Assembly: GCF_050908995.1 (NCBI RefSeq) | Contig: NC_135120.1 | Span: 14,583,433-14,647,432 of the forward strand | Origin: Andrena cerasifolii | Taxonomy: Eukaryota > Arthropoda > Insecta > Hymenoptera > Andrenidae | DNA: 64,000 bases | Direction of reading: 5' to 3' | Part shown: positions 53,701 to 61,270 of the stretch, one piece after another | Layout: each line of letters begins with the position of its first letter | Numbering within the stretch: the first letter of the stretch is position 1 | Position numbers and translations under genes: made by a program | Notes under the pieces: generated by a model | Databases searched by the model: none | Seen by the model: only the letters and a program-made list of their open reading frames with translations | Told to the model about the DNA's origin: nothing

Positions 53701-56700
53701 CCCGTTGCTAATCTCAATGTTACCTCCTCCTACTGTGCCTCCTCTTCCTCTTCCTCCTCCTCTCGTTCGGCCACCTCCATCTACCCCTTTTTTCGTCCTC
53801 CCTCTTCTTCGTTCTTCCACTCTTGCCTGCCTCCCTCTGTCCCTCCGTCCTCGGACCATCCGTTCTGCGGGAAAATGTGCATGTGCATCGGGCACATTCG
53901 AGAAGGAATAACCATTTTTTCGTACCGGACAACACTTGCGCCGCGTTGGCCCCCTCCCCCACTTTCCTCCGCGGGAATTCCTCCTCCACCTCGTCTCAAC
54001 CCCCCGTCCTCGCGTTGGCTTCCCTATTCCACTCTCGGGCCTCTTTCCCCGTCGCTCCTCCCGTCGCCTCCTCTTTGTCGTTTTTTTCGCCGAAGCTTTT
54101 TTCCCCCCGGTTGCACACCCCCCACCTGCGCCACCTCCCGACTCGGACCGGGCGAAATCGAACTGACGTGGACGCGCGGCAGTTTTCCATCTTCCTGCGC
54201 CCCTCCCGCCCCGTGGGAATAATGACATTTTTTTTCGGTATTGAAGCGCCCGTGAACGCGTACCCGCGACGTCCGCCGCCCACCGCGCGGAAAAACCGTG
54301 CTCGGATATTCGGGATTCGTCGCGTCGCGCGTCAACTGCTGTAGAAATGGCCGGGAATCGTGACGATCGCCGGAATTCGAACTTGAAACCGCTTCAAAGT
54401 GTCATTCGCTTTCAGCCCGGGCGCAGCTTTCAGCGTGAAAATTGCGTGGAATCGGCGTGCGACGATTGCGAAAATCCGCGGTGAAACACAGCGAATGTAT
54501 CGCGGCGGAGGTAGGGCCGCGCAAATACGGTATTAATTTGTACAGGGATAATGTTATCAGTTAGCTTCGACGCAATTAGGCCAGTGTGTTGGCCGCTTTG
54601 TAATAGATAGTCCCCCCCCCCCCGGCCGTCCGTCATTCCCTGTAATGTTGATTACTGCACGTATTTCGCCGTGTTTGTTGCAGTTAATTGTTGAAATTAA
54701 TCTCTTGCGTTCACGTGATACGCGCGCGCGGCTGTTGTTTGATAGCCACGATTCGATGTACGGATCAGATGTCTGCGGTCCAATGCGTTGCCCCCTTCTT
54801 CGTTAATCTGTCTGATAAATGAGTCGATAATCAGTAGGACTTTTAATTTCTTATTTATCTTGAAAATCAGTGCCCAGGTAGGGTGGTACGAGGGGTTTTA
54901 GGCGGGAGGATTAAATGTGTAGAATATTTCCTATAAAAAGTAGGGTTCAATTTAGAATATATGTAGCCTTAAGGGGGACTCTACCCTGAAGCCATTAACA
55001 AAAGATCAAGTTAGGGATTTTTTTGTTCGTATAAATAAATATATAGGGCTTGGATTTTTTATTTAGTTTCAAAGCAATCTTTATTTTGCAGGAAAAATAA
55101 AAATTTTATAAAAAATTGTACAAAATAGCGGTGAACAAAATGGCCTCCCGGAGCACTGCAAAAAAGTGGCCCACACTCCCGGGAATAACTGGATCATCTG
55201 AGAAGGACATACAAAAAAGATATATAAACAGGAATATATTATCTATGACTTAGCGTAGGATTTTTTGAATATTCCAATTATTCGATTTTTTGCAAGCATT
55301 TCAGTGCAAATTTTTATGTAAAAAATTAAAGTCAATTCTTCAATCTACTATAATTTCCAAAATAATTCAACTGTTACGAAAATCCTACGCTGGGTCAAAG
55401 GTAATATATTCCTGTTTATATATCTTTTTTGTATTTCCATCTCAGATAGTGTTCCTTCTCGAGAATATAATGAAATATAATTTTTGCAATATTTTTTTCC
55501 AATTTCTCGAGAATTCTCGAGAATTCTCAAGAAATATGATCTCATTTCTGATTTCTCGGGAAACAAAAAATATAGAGAAATCAGGAACACTAATCTCAGA
55601 TGATCCAGTCATTCTCGGGAGTGTGGGCCAGTTTTTTCGCAGTACTCCGGGAAGTCATTTTGTACAATTTTTCATAAAAAAAATTGTTTCCAGCAAAATA
55701 AAGATTGCTTTAAAACTATATATAAAATCCAAGCCCTATATTTTTATTTATACGAACAAAAAAATCCCCAATTTTGTCTTTTGTTAGTGGTTTCAGGGTG
55801 GGTTTCCCCCTTAAATTATTTATGATTTTATTGTCATTTTGAATACCGTTATAACAAATACAAAACATGCGAGCTATTTATATTTCTCACTTTGTAACGA
55901 ATTTACTGCTTCTTTTACCGTAATACCGTGATTGTGAGTTCGTCACGTGGCAGTTGATGTAATCGATCGAATCGACGCGCATTAATGAGTAACCGCTCTC
56001 ATTCCGGAGCGTGGGTGAGAGCTCACGTGCCCGTCGGGTGGTCGTCACGTGCAACACGATCACCGCAACGCAACCCCGAACTTCATGACAGTTTTACTGC
56101 GTTTTCGCGATTTGTCCGCGTTCGGTTTACAATCGTACGGGCCGCGCTTCGATTTTTCAATTAATTCCGCTGAGCTATCGGGACACGCGCCGAAACATCG
56201 AGTGGTGGTACTAAATTTTTTTACAGGCCATTGAGAAATACACCATGCGTGTGCCGCTGCACCGTTTACCTCGGTAATAAACCTGGGTACGCTTTAGTGT
56301 CGACACCCTTGACGACATTTAACACTCCCGTGCCACTGCCCCGCGACTAATTCACCAATCGCCCGCGTTCTGGACTCATCGATCACTGGCGACAGTTCGA
56401 AATTGCACCACACACCCTCGTTCTTCGGTTTCTTCCTCCCCCCCGCATTGATCGTGACGTTCATTATCCTTGCAGACAGAGATCGCTAAGAGGCTGAACG
56501 CGATAATCGTCCAGCTGCTCCCGTTCCTGGCACAAGAGGTGAGTCTTTGACTTTCTGTTTGGCACGCGGTGCCGCACAATCTCACGATCGAGAGTGACAA
56601 CGACGCGATAATGATAGCATGGCTTGCAGCATCAGCAGCAGGTGGCCAATGCCGTCGAGAGAGCGAAGCAAGTCACGACGTCCGAGCTAAACGCTATTAT

Positions 56701-58316
56701 TGGGGTGAGCTTCTCTCCGCAATTGATTCCGTTAACTTCATAGTTCTGGCAAGCAGTCGGACATTGATCTTGGCACCAGTATGTTACACGGCCGGGCTGC
56801 TTGCCTGTACCGATATGATTCTTGAGCGTAATTCACGAATAAAACGGTGGTGAACGGCGCGACTAACTCTTGCGAAACTCTTTTGCAGCAGCAACAGGGT
56901 CTACAGCAGCTACTGGTGAGTCTATCACTTCTGAGTATCCTACGTAGCGAGGTACTAGCGTACTCTGTATTTATACGAACCCAATTACAATGAGAAACAG
57001 ATTCGAATCACTCTGAGTATTATTCGAACCTCGCGTAAGGTGAATGCCCCAATTTCTGCTCGTGTCCCCATTTCTGGTCATTTCGTATTTTTCTTGGTAT
57101 TATAAGCGTTACGTTTGTACATTTGATTTGATTGTATTTGTACATCTACGCGAGTGTGGCACGAGCTTGGGGCTAATCAAAGTGCAGCATAAGCAACGAA
57201 AAACTTTTAAAACGAGAGACCCAAGATTTTCTTAGTTAATAACAAAAACAGATACCGTGTTGTGCTCTGGATGCAGATTTTTGTACTATTTTTAATTTTC
57301 TTTAAGTACAAAACAGGTGAGCAGGTTTAGGGTCAAGTGACTCACCGTCATGTCCGCATTTTTACTCAACAAAATTTTAATAATATAACCTCACAATTCG
57401 ATATATGCCGTAACCTCTATTTCTATTCGAAGGCAATTTATTTTTTGTTAATCATTATTTTATGCTGTACTGTTGTGTTATAAAACGTCTCCATTATGTG
57501 AGCAGAAATTGGTACAAATGGTGAGTAGAAATATCGCTACTTTTCGTGAACAGAAATACGGACACTTAGAGCATTGTATTGAATTACAAATTACTAATAG
57601 TTAAGCATCTTAAAATATATATTTCTTAAATAGTTTTTGAATTGGTTGATTTATCATTAAAGAATTAATCGATTACTCTGCAAATTTTCATCACAAACAA
57701 ATTTTTTACACCTTCCTTATGACGAGTAACCTCTTAAATGAGCAGAAATTTGGACATTCACCTTATATAAACTCTTCCATCTCCGAGACATCGCGCGTCT
57801 CGTTAGAAGTAACTCACCGGGGCCTTCAAGTTCCACCGAGAGTCTATCGAATAACGCAAAGTGATTCGAGCTGTCTTGACGTCCACCCGCTGGTCAATGA
57901 ACCATTGGAGCTCGATGGAGGAAAATCCTAAGAAGTCCCCTTGCCGGATGTTGCAGCAACAAATTCACGCGCAGCAGCTGCCACACGGCGCGGTGGTCGG
58001 CGGTCTTCCGCCAGCCGGGCTGTTGGGGTTCGCAGGTGCGGCCGCGGCGGCCGTAGCCGCGGTGGTGCCACCCCATCTCGCTCCGCCGCCGCATCCCGCA
58101 GCCGCAGCCGCGGCTCAGGCACAGGCGCAAGCGCTCCTGAAGCCGTCGGACCTTCAGCAGCACCGAGGAGCCGCGGAGACGCCCGAGGACCGTAAGCCGA
58201 TCGCCCTCACCGACGACAGGCTCCGGCGATCGGTCTCGCCGTCGGAGAAATTCCGCAGCCGTACCCCCGACCTCGACGCCGATCCCAAGAGGCGAAAGGT
58301 GGAGAAGCTCGGACAC
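18748..58316 (+). CDS. gro: groucho/TLE-family corepressor, N-terminal part (exons 1-7, gene continues beyond window)
   Basis: Groucho/TLE proteins are nuclear corepressors. They are recruited by Hairy/E(spl), Runt, Engrailed and TCF-type factors, oligomerise through an N-terminal Q domain, and bind partners through a C-terminal WD40 propeller. Joining 18748-18783, 33835-33941, 37021-37084, 48010-48054, 56477-56539, 56630-56704 and 57957-58316 gives 750 nt, or 250 codons, without a stop. All introns are GT-AG and phase-consistent, and only intron 2 splits a codon (Ser). The product has a Groucho start (MYPAPARHPAAA), a Q domain of about residues 24-130, an Ala/Pro-rich GP region, and a CcN region with SVSPSEK, SRTPDLD and PKRRK. 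The SP and WD40 parts are absent, so exons must follow beyond 64000. Several usually invariant Q-domain residues differ (see findings), so this could be a divergent paralogue rather than the main groucho gene. Family assignment is very secure; orthology is not. Confidence 0.95.
19609..20212. mobile_element. Tc1-type non-autonomous element, about 604 bp
   Basis: The left end is CACCAGCGGACAAG...ttatcattttctcgat. The right end, reverse-complemented, is CAGTAGCGGACAAAATG followed by ttaccgttttttcgat. TA flanks both sides (19607-19608 and 20213-20214). The AT-rich interior has no recognisable transposase. It lies in groucho intron 1, about 0.8 kb after exon 1. Confidence 0.82.
27780..28290 (-). 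pseudogene. Tc1-like transposase, C-terminal fragment with stops
   Basis: The minus-strand translation contains FGNGSLMMWGCFSWHGIG, then FVSQQDNVPKHT and QSPDLNPIANLWNLL, the catalytic-core landmarks of Tc1 DD34E transposases. There are three in-frame stops: one just before FGNGS, one at the Trp of LLEW and one near the C-terminus. The catalytic Glu of the family motif SPDLNPIENLW is Ala here. The N-terminal DNA-binding part is missing. Dead remnant; the left boundary is approximate. Confidence 0.93.
28325..28707. mobile_element. TA-flanked MITE, 383 bp, pogo-like ends
   Basis: The left end carries GGCTAGTTGATAC. The right end, reverse-complemented, is GGAGAGACCGGGGCTAGTTG followed by ACAC. 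TA lies at 28323-28324 and 28708-28709. The outermost left bases have diverged. The interior is AT-rich and non-coding. It abuts the broken Tc1 transposase fragment. Confidence 0.68.
30472..30498. repeat. poly(A) run, 27 bases
   Basis: Homopolymer followed by purine-rich ggagaagaaagtaggagg. No upstream retroposon body or target duplication was recognised. Confidence 0.9.
30693..31118. repeat. foldback element, about 425 bp, arms of about 150 bp
   Basis: The left arm begins cagttcgaca and includes gagaaattcgattttg, ttttcaactttgaac, ttattcggttgc and gtcaaattattctgtgaa. The right arm carries these as reverse complements down to tgtcgaactgtg. A short loop lies near 30851-30893. No clear target duplication was identified. 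It would fold into a long imperfect hairpin. Confidence 0.82.
32199..32660. mobile_element. 462-bp inverted-repeat element (family A, full copy)
   Basis: The left end GAGCTATTCCACGTCAAA runs into cgaatagatgaagaatttagtttcacc. The right end is the same sequence inverted with few changes. Possible short duplication ATAC at the flanks. The interior is partly repeated in reverse at 41335-41529, showing a dispersed family. No coding content. Confidence 0.87.
33835..33941 (+). CDS. gro: groucho exon 2, Gly-rich linker and first Q-domain helix
   Basis: The exon is preceded by a pyrimidine tract and gttgcag and followed by gtgagt. It encodes a Gly/Ala-rich linker, then LKFTVADTCERIKEEFNF and IQQQNHS, the start of the first amphipathic helix of the Q domain. 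It ends with two bases (TC) of a Ser codon completed by exon 3. The family usually has FNFLQAQYHS at the end. Here it is FNFIQQQNHS, with Ile at the position equivalent to fly Leu38, a tetramer-core residue as I recall it. Confidence 0.96.
33942..37020 (+). other. gro: groucho intron 2 (3,079 nt)
   Basis: Donor gtgagt, acceptor cttttcag. It splits a Ser codon (phase 2). It contains the 813-bp hAT derivative; the rest is CpG-rich (33.9-35.2 kb) or unremarkable. Confidence 0.9.
35456..36268. mobile_element. hAT element derivative, 813 bp, perfect 8-bp target duplication
   Basis: Termini are TAGTGTTCCTTCT...GGAACACTA, flanked by GTTGAGTA on both sides (35448-35455 and 36269-36276). On the + strand short open stretches resemble hAT transposase C-terminal pieces (EGALKFLFKNLEKFYTE and later IVSRIKFLHDPEFLP), separated by stops. 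It is an internally deleted, non-autonomous copy. A 146-bp relative lies at 55447-55592. An (AT)n run lies at about 35872-35891. Confidence 0.92.
37021..37084 (+). CDS. gro: groucho exon 3, Q-domain helix
   Basis: The exon lies between cttttcag and gtaagg. After completing the split Ser codon it encodes LKIECEKLASEKTEIQRHY followed by FM. This is the conserved TLE segment L-K-x-E-x-x-K-L-A-x-E-K-T-E-x-Q-R-H-Y-V-M, except that Val is Phe at the penultimate position. It ends in phase 0. Confidence 0.96.
39235..40018. mobile_element. TA-flanked non-autonomous element, 784 bp, with repeated attactgtcacc motifs
   Basis: The left end is GGGTAGAAGACCCAATTACT and the right end, reverse-complemented, is GGGTAAAGCACCCAAATTAC. 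TA flanks at 39233-39234 and 40019-40020. Variants of attactgacacc/attactgtcacc recur at the ends and inside (for example about 39438, 39470, 39553, 39637) on both strands. Ends and TA target suggest a pogo/Tc1-type relative. AT-rich and non-coding. Confidence 0.85.
40769..40810. repeat. (CT)n microsatellite
   Basis: Near-perfect CT repeat with two interruptions. It lies 0.2 kb after a GA-rich block at about 40396-40546. Confidence 0.93.
41335..41529. mobile_element. fragment of the family A element, reversed
   Basis: This segment is the reverse complement of about 32352-32546, with shared blocks such as aaaatattctatatacgg, gaccgagatattacagttta and gatgacgcgtcagccgattt. The terminal inverted repeats are missing, so it is a truncated copy. 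It lies in groucho intron 3. Confidence 0.87.
41681..41728. repeat. (AT)n microsatellite, about 24 units
   Basis: Uninterrupted AT dinucleotides in groucho intron 3. Confidence 0.95.
43411..43468. repeat. (GA)n microsatellite
   Basis: GA repeat with a few GGAA-type interruptions, in groucho intron 3. Confidence 0.93.
48010..48054 (+). CDS. gro: groucho exon 4, YYEMSYG segment
   Basis: This 45-nt exon lies between ctgtttcag and gtaaat and encodes YYEMSYGITVEMHKQ. Fly and vertebrate proteins have YYEMSYGLNVEMHKQ or close variants, so the YYEMSYG and VEMHKQ blocks are diagnostic. The Leu-Asn pair is replaced by Ile-Thr. It is phase 0 at both ends. Long introns flank it: 10.9 kb before and 8.4 kb after. 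Confidence 0.96.
50454..50479. repeat. (CT)n microsatellite
   Basis: CT dinucleotide run inside a longer pyrimidine-rich stretch (about 50400-50600), in groucho intron 4. Confidence 0.92.
51180..51905. mobile_element. inverted-repeat element, about 726 bp, TTGA/TTAA ends
   Basis: The left end is TTGAGGGGTCAGTCCACTGT. The right end, reverse-complemented, is TTAAGGGATCAGTCCTCTGT. The arms continue imperfectly through gtgaaaaatt. A TTAA target is possible, the left copy having mutated to TTGA. AT-rich interior, no reading frame. In groucho intron 4. Confidence 0.78.
54969..55814. mobile_element. foldback element with TTAAGGGGG ends and about 300-bp arms, carrying a nested hAT MITE
   Basis: Left TTAAGGGGGA...CTACCCTGAAGCC pairs with right GGTTTCAGGGTGGG...CCCCCTTAA. 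The pairing continues through agggatttttttgttcgtat, atatagggcttgg, the cccacactcccggga block and aacaggaatata to the centre near 55320. The right arm is interrupted by the 146-bp insertion at 55447-55592 and one copy of its 8-bp duplication. TTAA at both outer ends could be the target site. In groucho intron 4. Confidence 0.87.
55447..55592. mobile_element. 146-bp hAT MITE nested in a foldback element
   Basis: Termini TAGTGTTCCTTCTCGAGAA...GGAACACTA match the 813-bp copy at 35456. The flanks are ATCTCAGA on both sides (55439-55446 and 55593-55600). The opposite arm of the host foldback has one uninterrupted copy (about 55195), confirming the insertion point. Confidence 0.94.
56477..56539 (+). 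CDS. gro: groucho exon 5, second Q-domain helix
   Basis: This 63-nt exon lies between atccttgcag and gtgagt. It encodes TEIAKRLNAIIVQLLPFL followed by AQE, matching the family block TEIAKRLNxxxxQxxPFLxQE. It is phase 0 at both ends. Only a 90-nt intron separates it from exon 6. Confidence 0.96.
56630..56704 (+). CDS. gro: groucho exon 6, end of Q domain
   Basis: This 75-nt exon lies between ggcttgcag and gtgagc. It encodes HQQQVANAVERAKQVT followed by TSELNAIIG, the family's HQQQV-x-x-AVERAKQVTMxELNAIIG block. The usual Met-Thr before Glu-Leu-Asn is Thr-Ser here. Phase 0 at both ends lets it join directly to exon 7 or to the 27-nt microexon. Confidence 0.96.
56889..56915 (+). CDS. gro: probable groucho microexon, alternatively spliced
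   Basis: Twenty-seven bases lie between cttttgcag and gtgagt and encode QQQGLQQLL in phase 0. They sit exactly between ELNAIIG (exon 6) and QQIHAQQ (exon 7), where TLE proteins vary in Gln content and splicing. The acceptor is a tandem gcagCAG (NAGNAG), so one Gln may also be optional. Both splice sites are strong and the frame is open, but no transcript is available here. Skipping it restores the common IIGQQ-type junction. Confidence 0.72.
57038..57763. mobile_element. TA-flanked non-autonomous element, 726 bp, between microexon and exon 7
   Basis: The left end is AGGTGAATGCCCCAATTTCT and the right end, reverse-complemented, AGGTGAATGTCCAAATTTCT. TA flanks at 57036-57037 and 57764-57765. 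The motif gagcagaaatt recurs near the ends and inside. Non-coding. It accounts for most of the 1,041-nt intron before exon 7. Confidence 0.87.
57957..58316 (+). CDS. gro: groucho exon 7, GP region and CcN region
   Basis: The exon spans 360 nt from gatgttgcag to gtgagt, phase 0. It begins QQIHAQQLPHG, as insect Groucho does after IIG. Next comes a Gly/Ala/Pro-rich stretch with alanine runs and an Ala-Gln repeat (GP region), then RRSVSPSEKFRSRTPDLD and PKRRKVEK. This corresponds to the CcN region, with Cdk/MAPK-type SP and TP sites and a basic nuclear-localisation motif. The frame stays open upstream of the acceptor (Met at 57861), but that part has no family similarity and is intron. The exon is strongly GC-rich. 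The following SP/WD40 exons were not found up to 64000. Confidence 0.94.
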
Positions 58317-60359
58317 GTGAGTGCTCTTCCAATCCTTTTCCGCGGGGCGTGCTGTGTGTGCACGCGCCGTCTCTTTTGTTTTTGCGAGCGCGCGCGCTGA
58401 AACGGTCTTCGAGCCACCTGTTACGCGCCAGATTTAAGAATCCGCGCGCGAGTCTCCTGCCGCCTGTCGATACGACCCCTTCTGCGACGGGGCTTCGAAT
58501 ACCATCATTACTATGCTTAGCAGTGCAATTCCGGAACGCGCAGAACGTCTCGTGTCGGCAGATTGACATGAAACTGTCCGAAGCACGAAGAAGGATGATT
58601 TATTAAAAATAATGAACGAGAGGAATCGATCGAGGCGAATCGCAACAATAATTATATAGTCGTTTGTCCGCGGGCACGAGGAGAGTCGCATCGCTCTGTA
58701 ATTATTGCTACAGTTATTTTCCTTCGTTCATTATTTTTAATGAATTCCGTTTGTCGGCCCAGTCGCCTACGTGGAATAGTTTTATTCCGAGCAATGAGTA
58801 ATCCGGAGCCTTGCAAATGCTACTTGAGAGACACTCCCCCACCATACATACGCCTGGCTTCGAATGATTTATTCACTCCCATCGAACGTCACGTGATCGG
58901 GCCGTAAACAATTCACGGAAACAGGAACTATTTTCCCGTAAACTTGGCTAAATTTCCACGGAAAGAAACGGGAATCGTAAAACAGCCATATAGTCCGCGC
59001 AGAAGATGCAGAGGAATATTCTCGTGCGCTTTTGAGCCGGCCATAATAAAAGTCTAGCTCCGTTTCGACGCATCGAGCTCTCGTCGCTATATTCGGAAGC
59101 TTATACCTCAAAGTTGAAGGGAATAAAACTGGGACCGCTACGCGACCGGTTGCAACGTATCGCTAGAATATATCTACTCGGGAACGACGAAACTTCGAAA
59201 ACGTCCCGCATGCATACACGAAGCTCGCACCGTTCACGTCACTCCAAACCCTTTAATTGTCAATTATGCAAAACCACGGTAAACCTCTGGGTTTCCGCGG
59301 AGATGCATCTGTACGATGAATTCAGCGACGGAACCGCGCGAGAGGCCCCTAAATACCTCCGCGAGCTACCGAAAAAAATCGGATTACCATTGTGCACGGT
59401 GAGATGGAGAGGCAGGTAAACGCGACGGGGAACACCTGCGCAACGCTCGCGAGGGTTCCGCGCCGCTAAGCCGCGACGGAGCTCGCGGAGTCGCACAGTT
59501 TCTCCTTTCGCAGCCGCTCCGTGAAATATCCGTGAAAACAGGCTCTTTTGTCAGGATCGCGACGACAAAGCGCGCGGAGGGCGGCGACGCGAGGAGGCGC
59601 GTAATTAAAAACCGTGAAAACAGGCGAACTGCACGCCGCGGCGTCGTCGCCTCGCTCGCGCTCTCCCACTAAATTGGATTATTTTTCTCAGCCTCGTTCC
59701 TCGAGCCAGCGTCCAGGGTTCCGCCGCTTTTCCCTCGACCCGATGATTAAAGCACTCCTTCGCGAGTGTACCGCGTTTTCGCGTAGCCCCCGCGACCAAC
59801 CCCCCCGACCTTTCACCCTGCCCCTTTCTTCCCAACCCCCCCCCCTTTCCTTCCCGTTCTCGCTGGACTCGCGGCGTTTTCTCATCGCTCCGAAAGTGAC
59901 GCGCGGCATAATACGCGCCGCGACGCGGACAGGCCCGCGCAACGGCGGAAAGCGCAAGCGGGATCGCTGCCTCCTCTCGGCGGTGCTGGTGGGAATTCAG
60001 AGCCGTGGAAATTAAAGGGTCTTTCCCGGCGCGGATTACTGGCAGCCCGGGATTCTTTAGATTTTGACGGCACGGAATGTAAATGGTTATTTATGACGGG
60101 CTCTCCCTGGAACGCGGTAATTAGGGTGCTGGCAGCGTTGAATGGGCGATATTTCATGGCACGAGCCTTTGGATAAACGCCCCACCGTGTTGGTGGCTTT
60201 AGGGAGCGTGGGTGTACCCGGGGGATGATGCGTTCTTACTTGTTTTCCAGTTCTAAAGATAGTCATCGACGCTGGTGATTATCTCCTTAGTCGATACATT
60301 CGAGTTGCATCGGATATACGAGCTTGTAATCCATTTCGTGACTCGATGAAGGGTGGTAG
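58317..60359. other. gro: start of groucho intron 7, no further exon recognised
   Basis: Begins gtgagtg after ...KLGH. I looked for the next TLE block (acidic segment with DLVVDV) and did not find it. CpG-rich with C runs at about 59800-59850. Confidence 0.7.
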
Positions 60360-60361
60360 TA

Positions 60362-61268
60362 GGGTAAAGGCAGGTAATATGGAACAGCTGATTTCAAAAG
60401 CTTGTCAAAAGTAGGGGGATTTGTTTTTTTTTTTAAAACTGACATGAGGGGGTGTAGGAACTAATGCATAATCATTTTTACATCGTCAAATGTAAGGAAA
60501 TCCAATTGTTTTGCAATTGTAGTAAAAAAACTGAAAAGAGTGAAAATCGGCCGTTCGAAAAAATGAGTCCTATTATGGAACACCTAGGAGATTTGTAAAG
60601 AAAACTGAAAAATCTTTACTTTTTTTTTTTACTAAAAATGAAGATTTATCAAGTAGAAGATACAAATAAATAAATATACATCTTCTTTGGAATTTATTCG
60701 TGCTTTCTGCGTCTCCTACACGTTGGGCACGTGAATAATACGTCGGAAGCCCCACATTCCTCGTGTGCTCACTGAAAGCAGCGAATACATTGGGTCTACT
60801 TTTCAGCGTCATTATTTTTATAATTACCATCGCAAAATAAGCATTTCGCATCATCGTCATTATCAATTTCATCTATGTTACTCGGTATGTTCCATATTAC
60901 GTACACACATGTTGCGACAAGAAATTAAGAATTTTACCAAGAAGAAAGTAACTTCATTGGTAAACTATTGTTAAATAATCAAGAACACACACATTTAATG
61001 ATAAATTATATCAAAATAATACTTTGTAACATACCTTCACTACAATATTTAACTGTTTGATGCACTTTTCAGAAACTTTTACACCCCACGAAAAATATAA
61101 ACGTTTCTCTTTCAATAATGGATGCCTGACTGATACTCAATTGTCAGTATCGTCGTCTATTGTGTCTAGGGATCTAGTATACACGATTGACTGAAGAGTT
61201 CGTTATTTCGTTACCGAAATTTTACGAAGTTCCATATTACGTGCCGTTCCATATTACCTGCCTTTACC
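60362..61268 (-). mobile_element. pogo-like non-autonomous element, 907 bp, with PHD-type zinc-finger remnant
   Basis: The left end is GGGTAAAGGCAGGTAATATG and the right end inverted is GGTAAAGGCAGGTAATATGG, with TA on both sides (60360-60361 and 61269-61270). The motif ccatattac recurs near both ends. The minus strand keeps a short zinc-finger frame (60718-60843) after an acidic stretch; the catalytic core is deleted. It lies downstream of groucho exon 7. Confidence 0.87.
60718..60843 (-). pseudogene. C4HC3 (PHD-like) zinc finger of a transposase, two stops
   Basis: Minus-strand spacing is C-x2-C-x14-C-x2-C-x4-H-x2-C-x8-C-x2-C, from KCLFCDGNY to FTCPTCRRRRK. All seven Cys and the His survive. 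A TAG at 60796-60798 and a TGA at 60769-60771 occupy positions where such fingers usually have Trp, so each could be one G-to-A change from TGG. Fingers of this type end several pogo/jerky-like transposases. Acidic D/E-rich residues precede it. Confidence 0.72.
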
Positions 61269-61270
61269 TA

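Larger units (their letters stand above)
48055..56476 (+). other. gro: groucho intron 4 (8,422 nt)
   Basis: Donor gtaaat, acceptor atccttgcag. It contains a CT microsatellite, the inverted-repeat element at 51180-51905, an A18 run (53132-53149), a CpG- and pyrimidine-rich stretch at about 53.3-54.3 kb with overlapping spurious frames, a C12 run near 54611 and the foldback at 54969-55814. No other gene recognised. Confidence 0.9.

Noticed and set aside
53665..54344. Overlapping long frames on both strands
   Set aside because: They arise from pyrimidine-rich, CpG-rich low-complexity DNA; Pro/Ser/Arg-rich with no domain.
55290..55787. 165-codon + strand frame
   Set aside because: It runs through the foldback element and its nested hAT MITE, so it is not a gene.
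57861..57956. Extension of exon 7 to an upstream Met
   Set aside because: The added residues have no Groucho similarity and the acceptor ttgcag at 57951-57956 gives the exact family junction.
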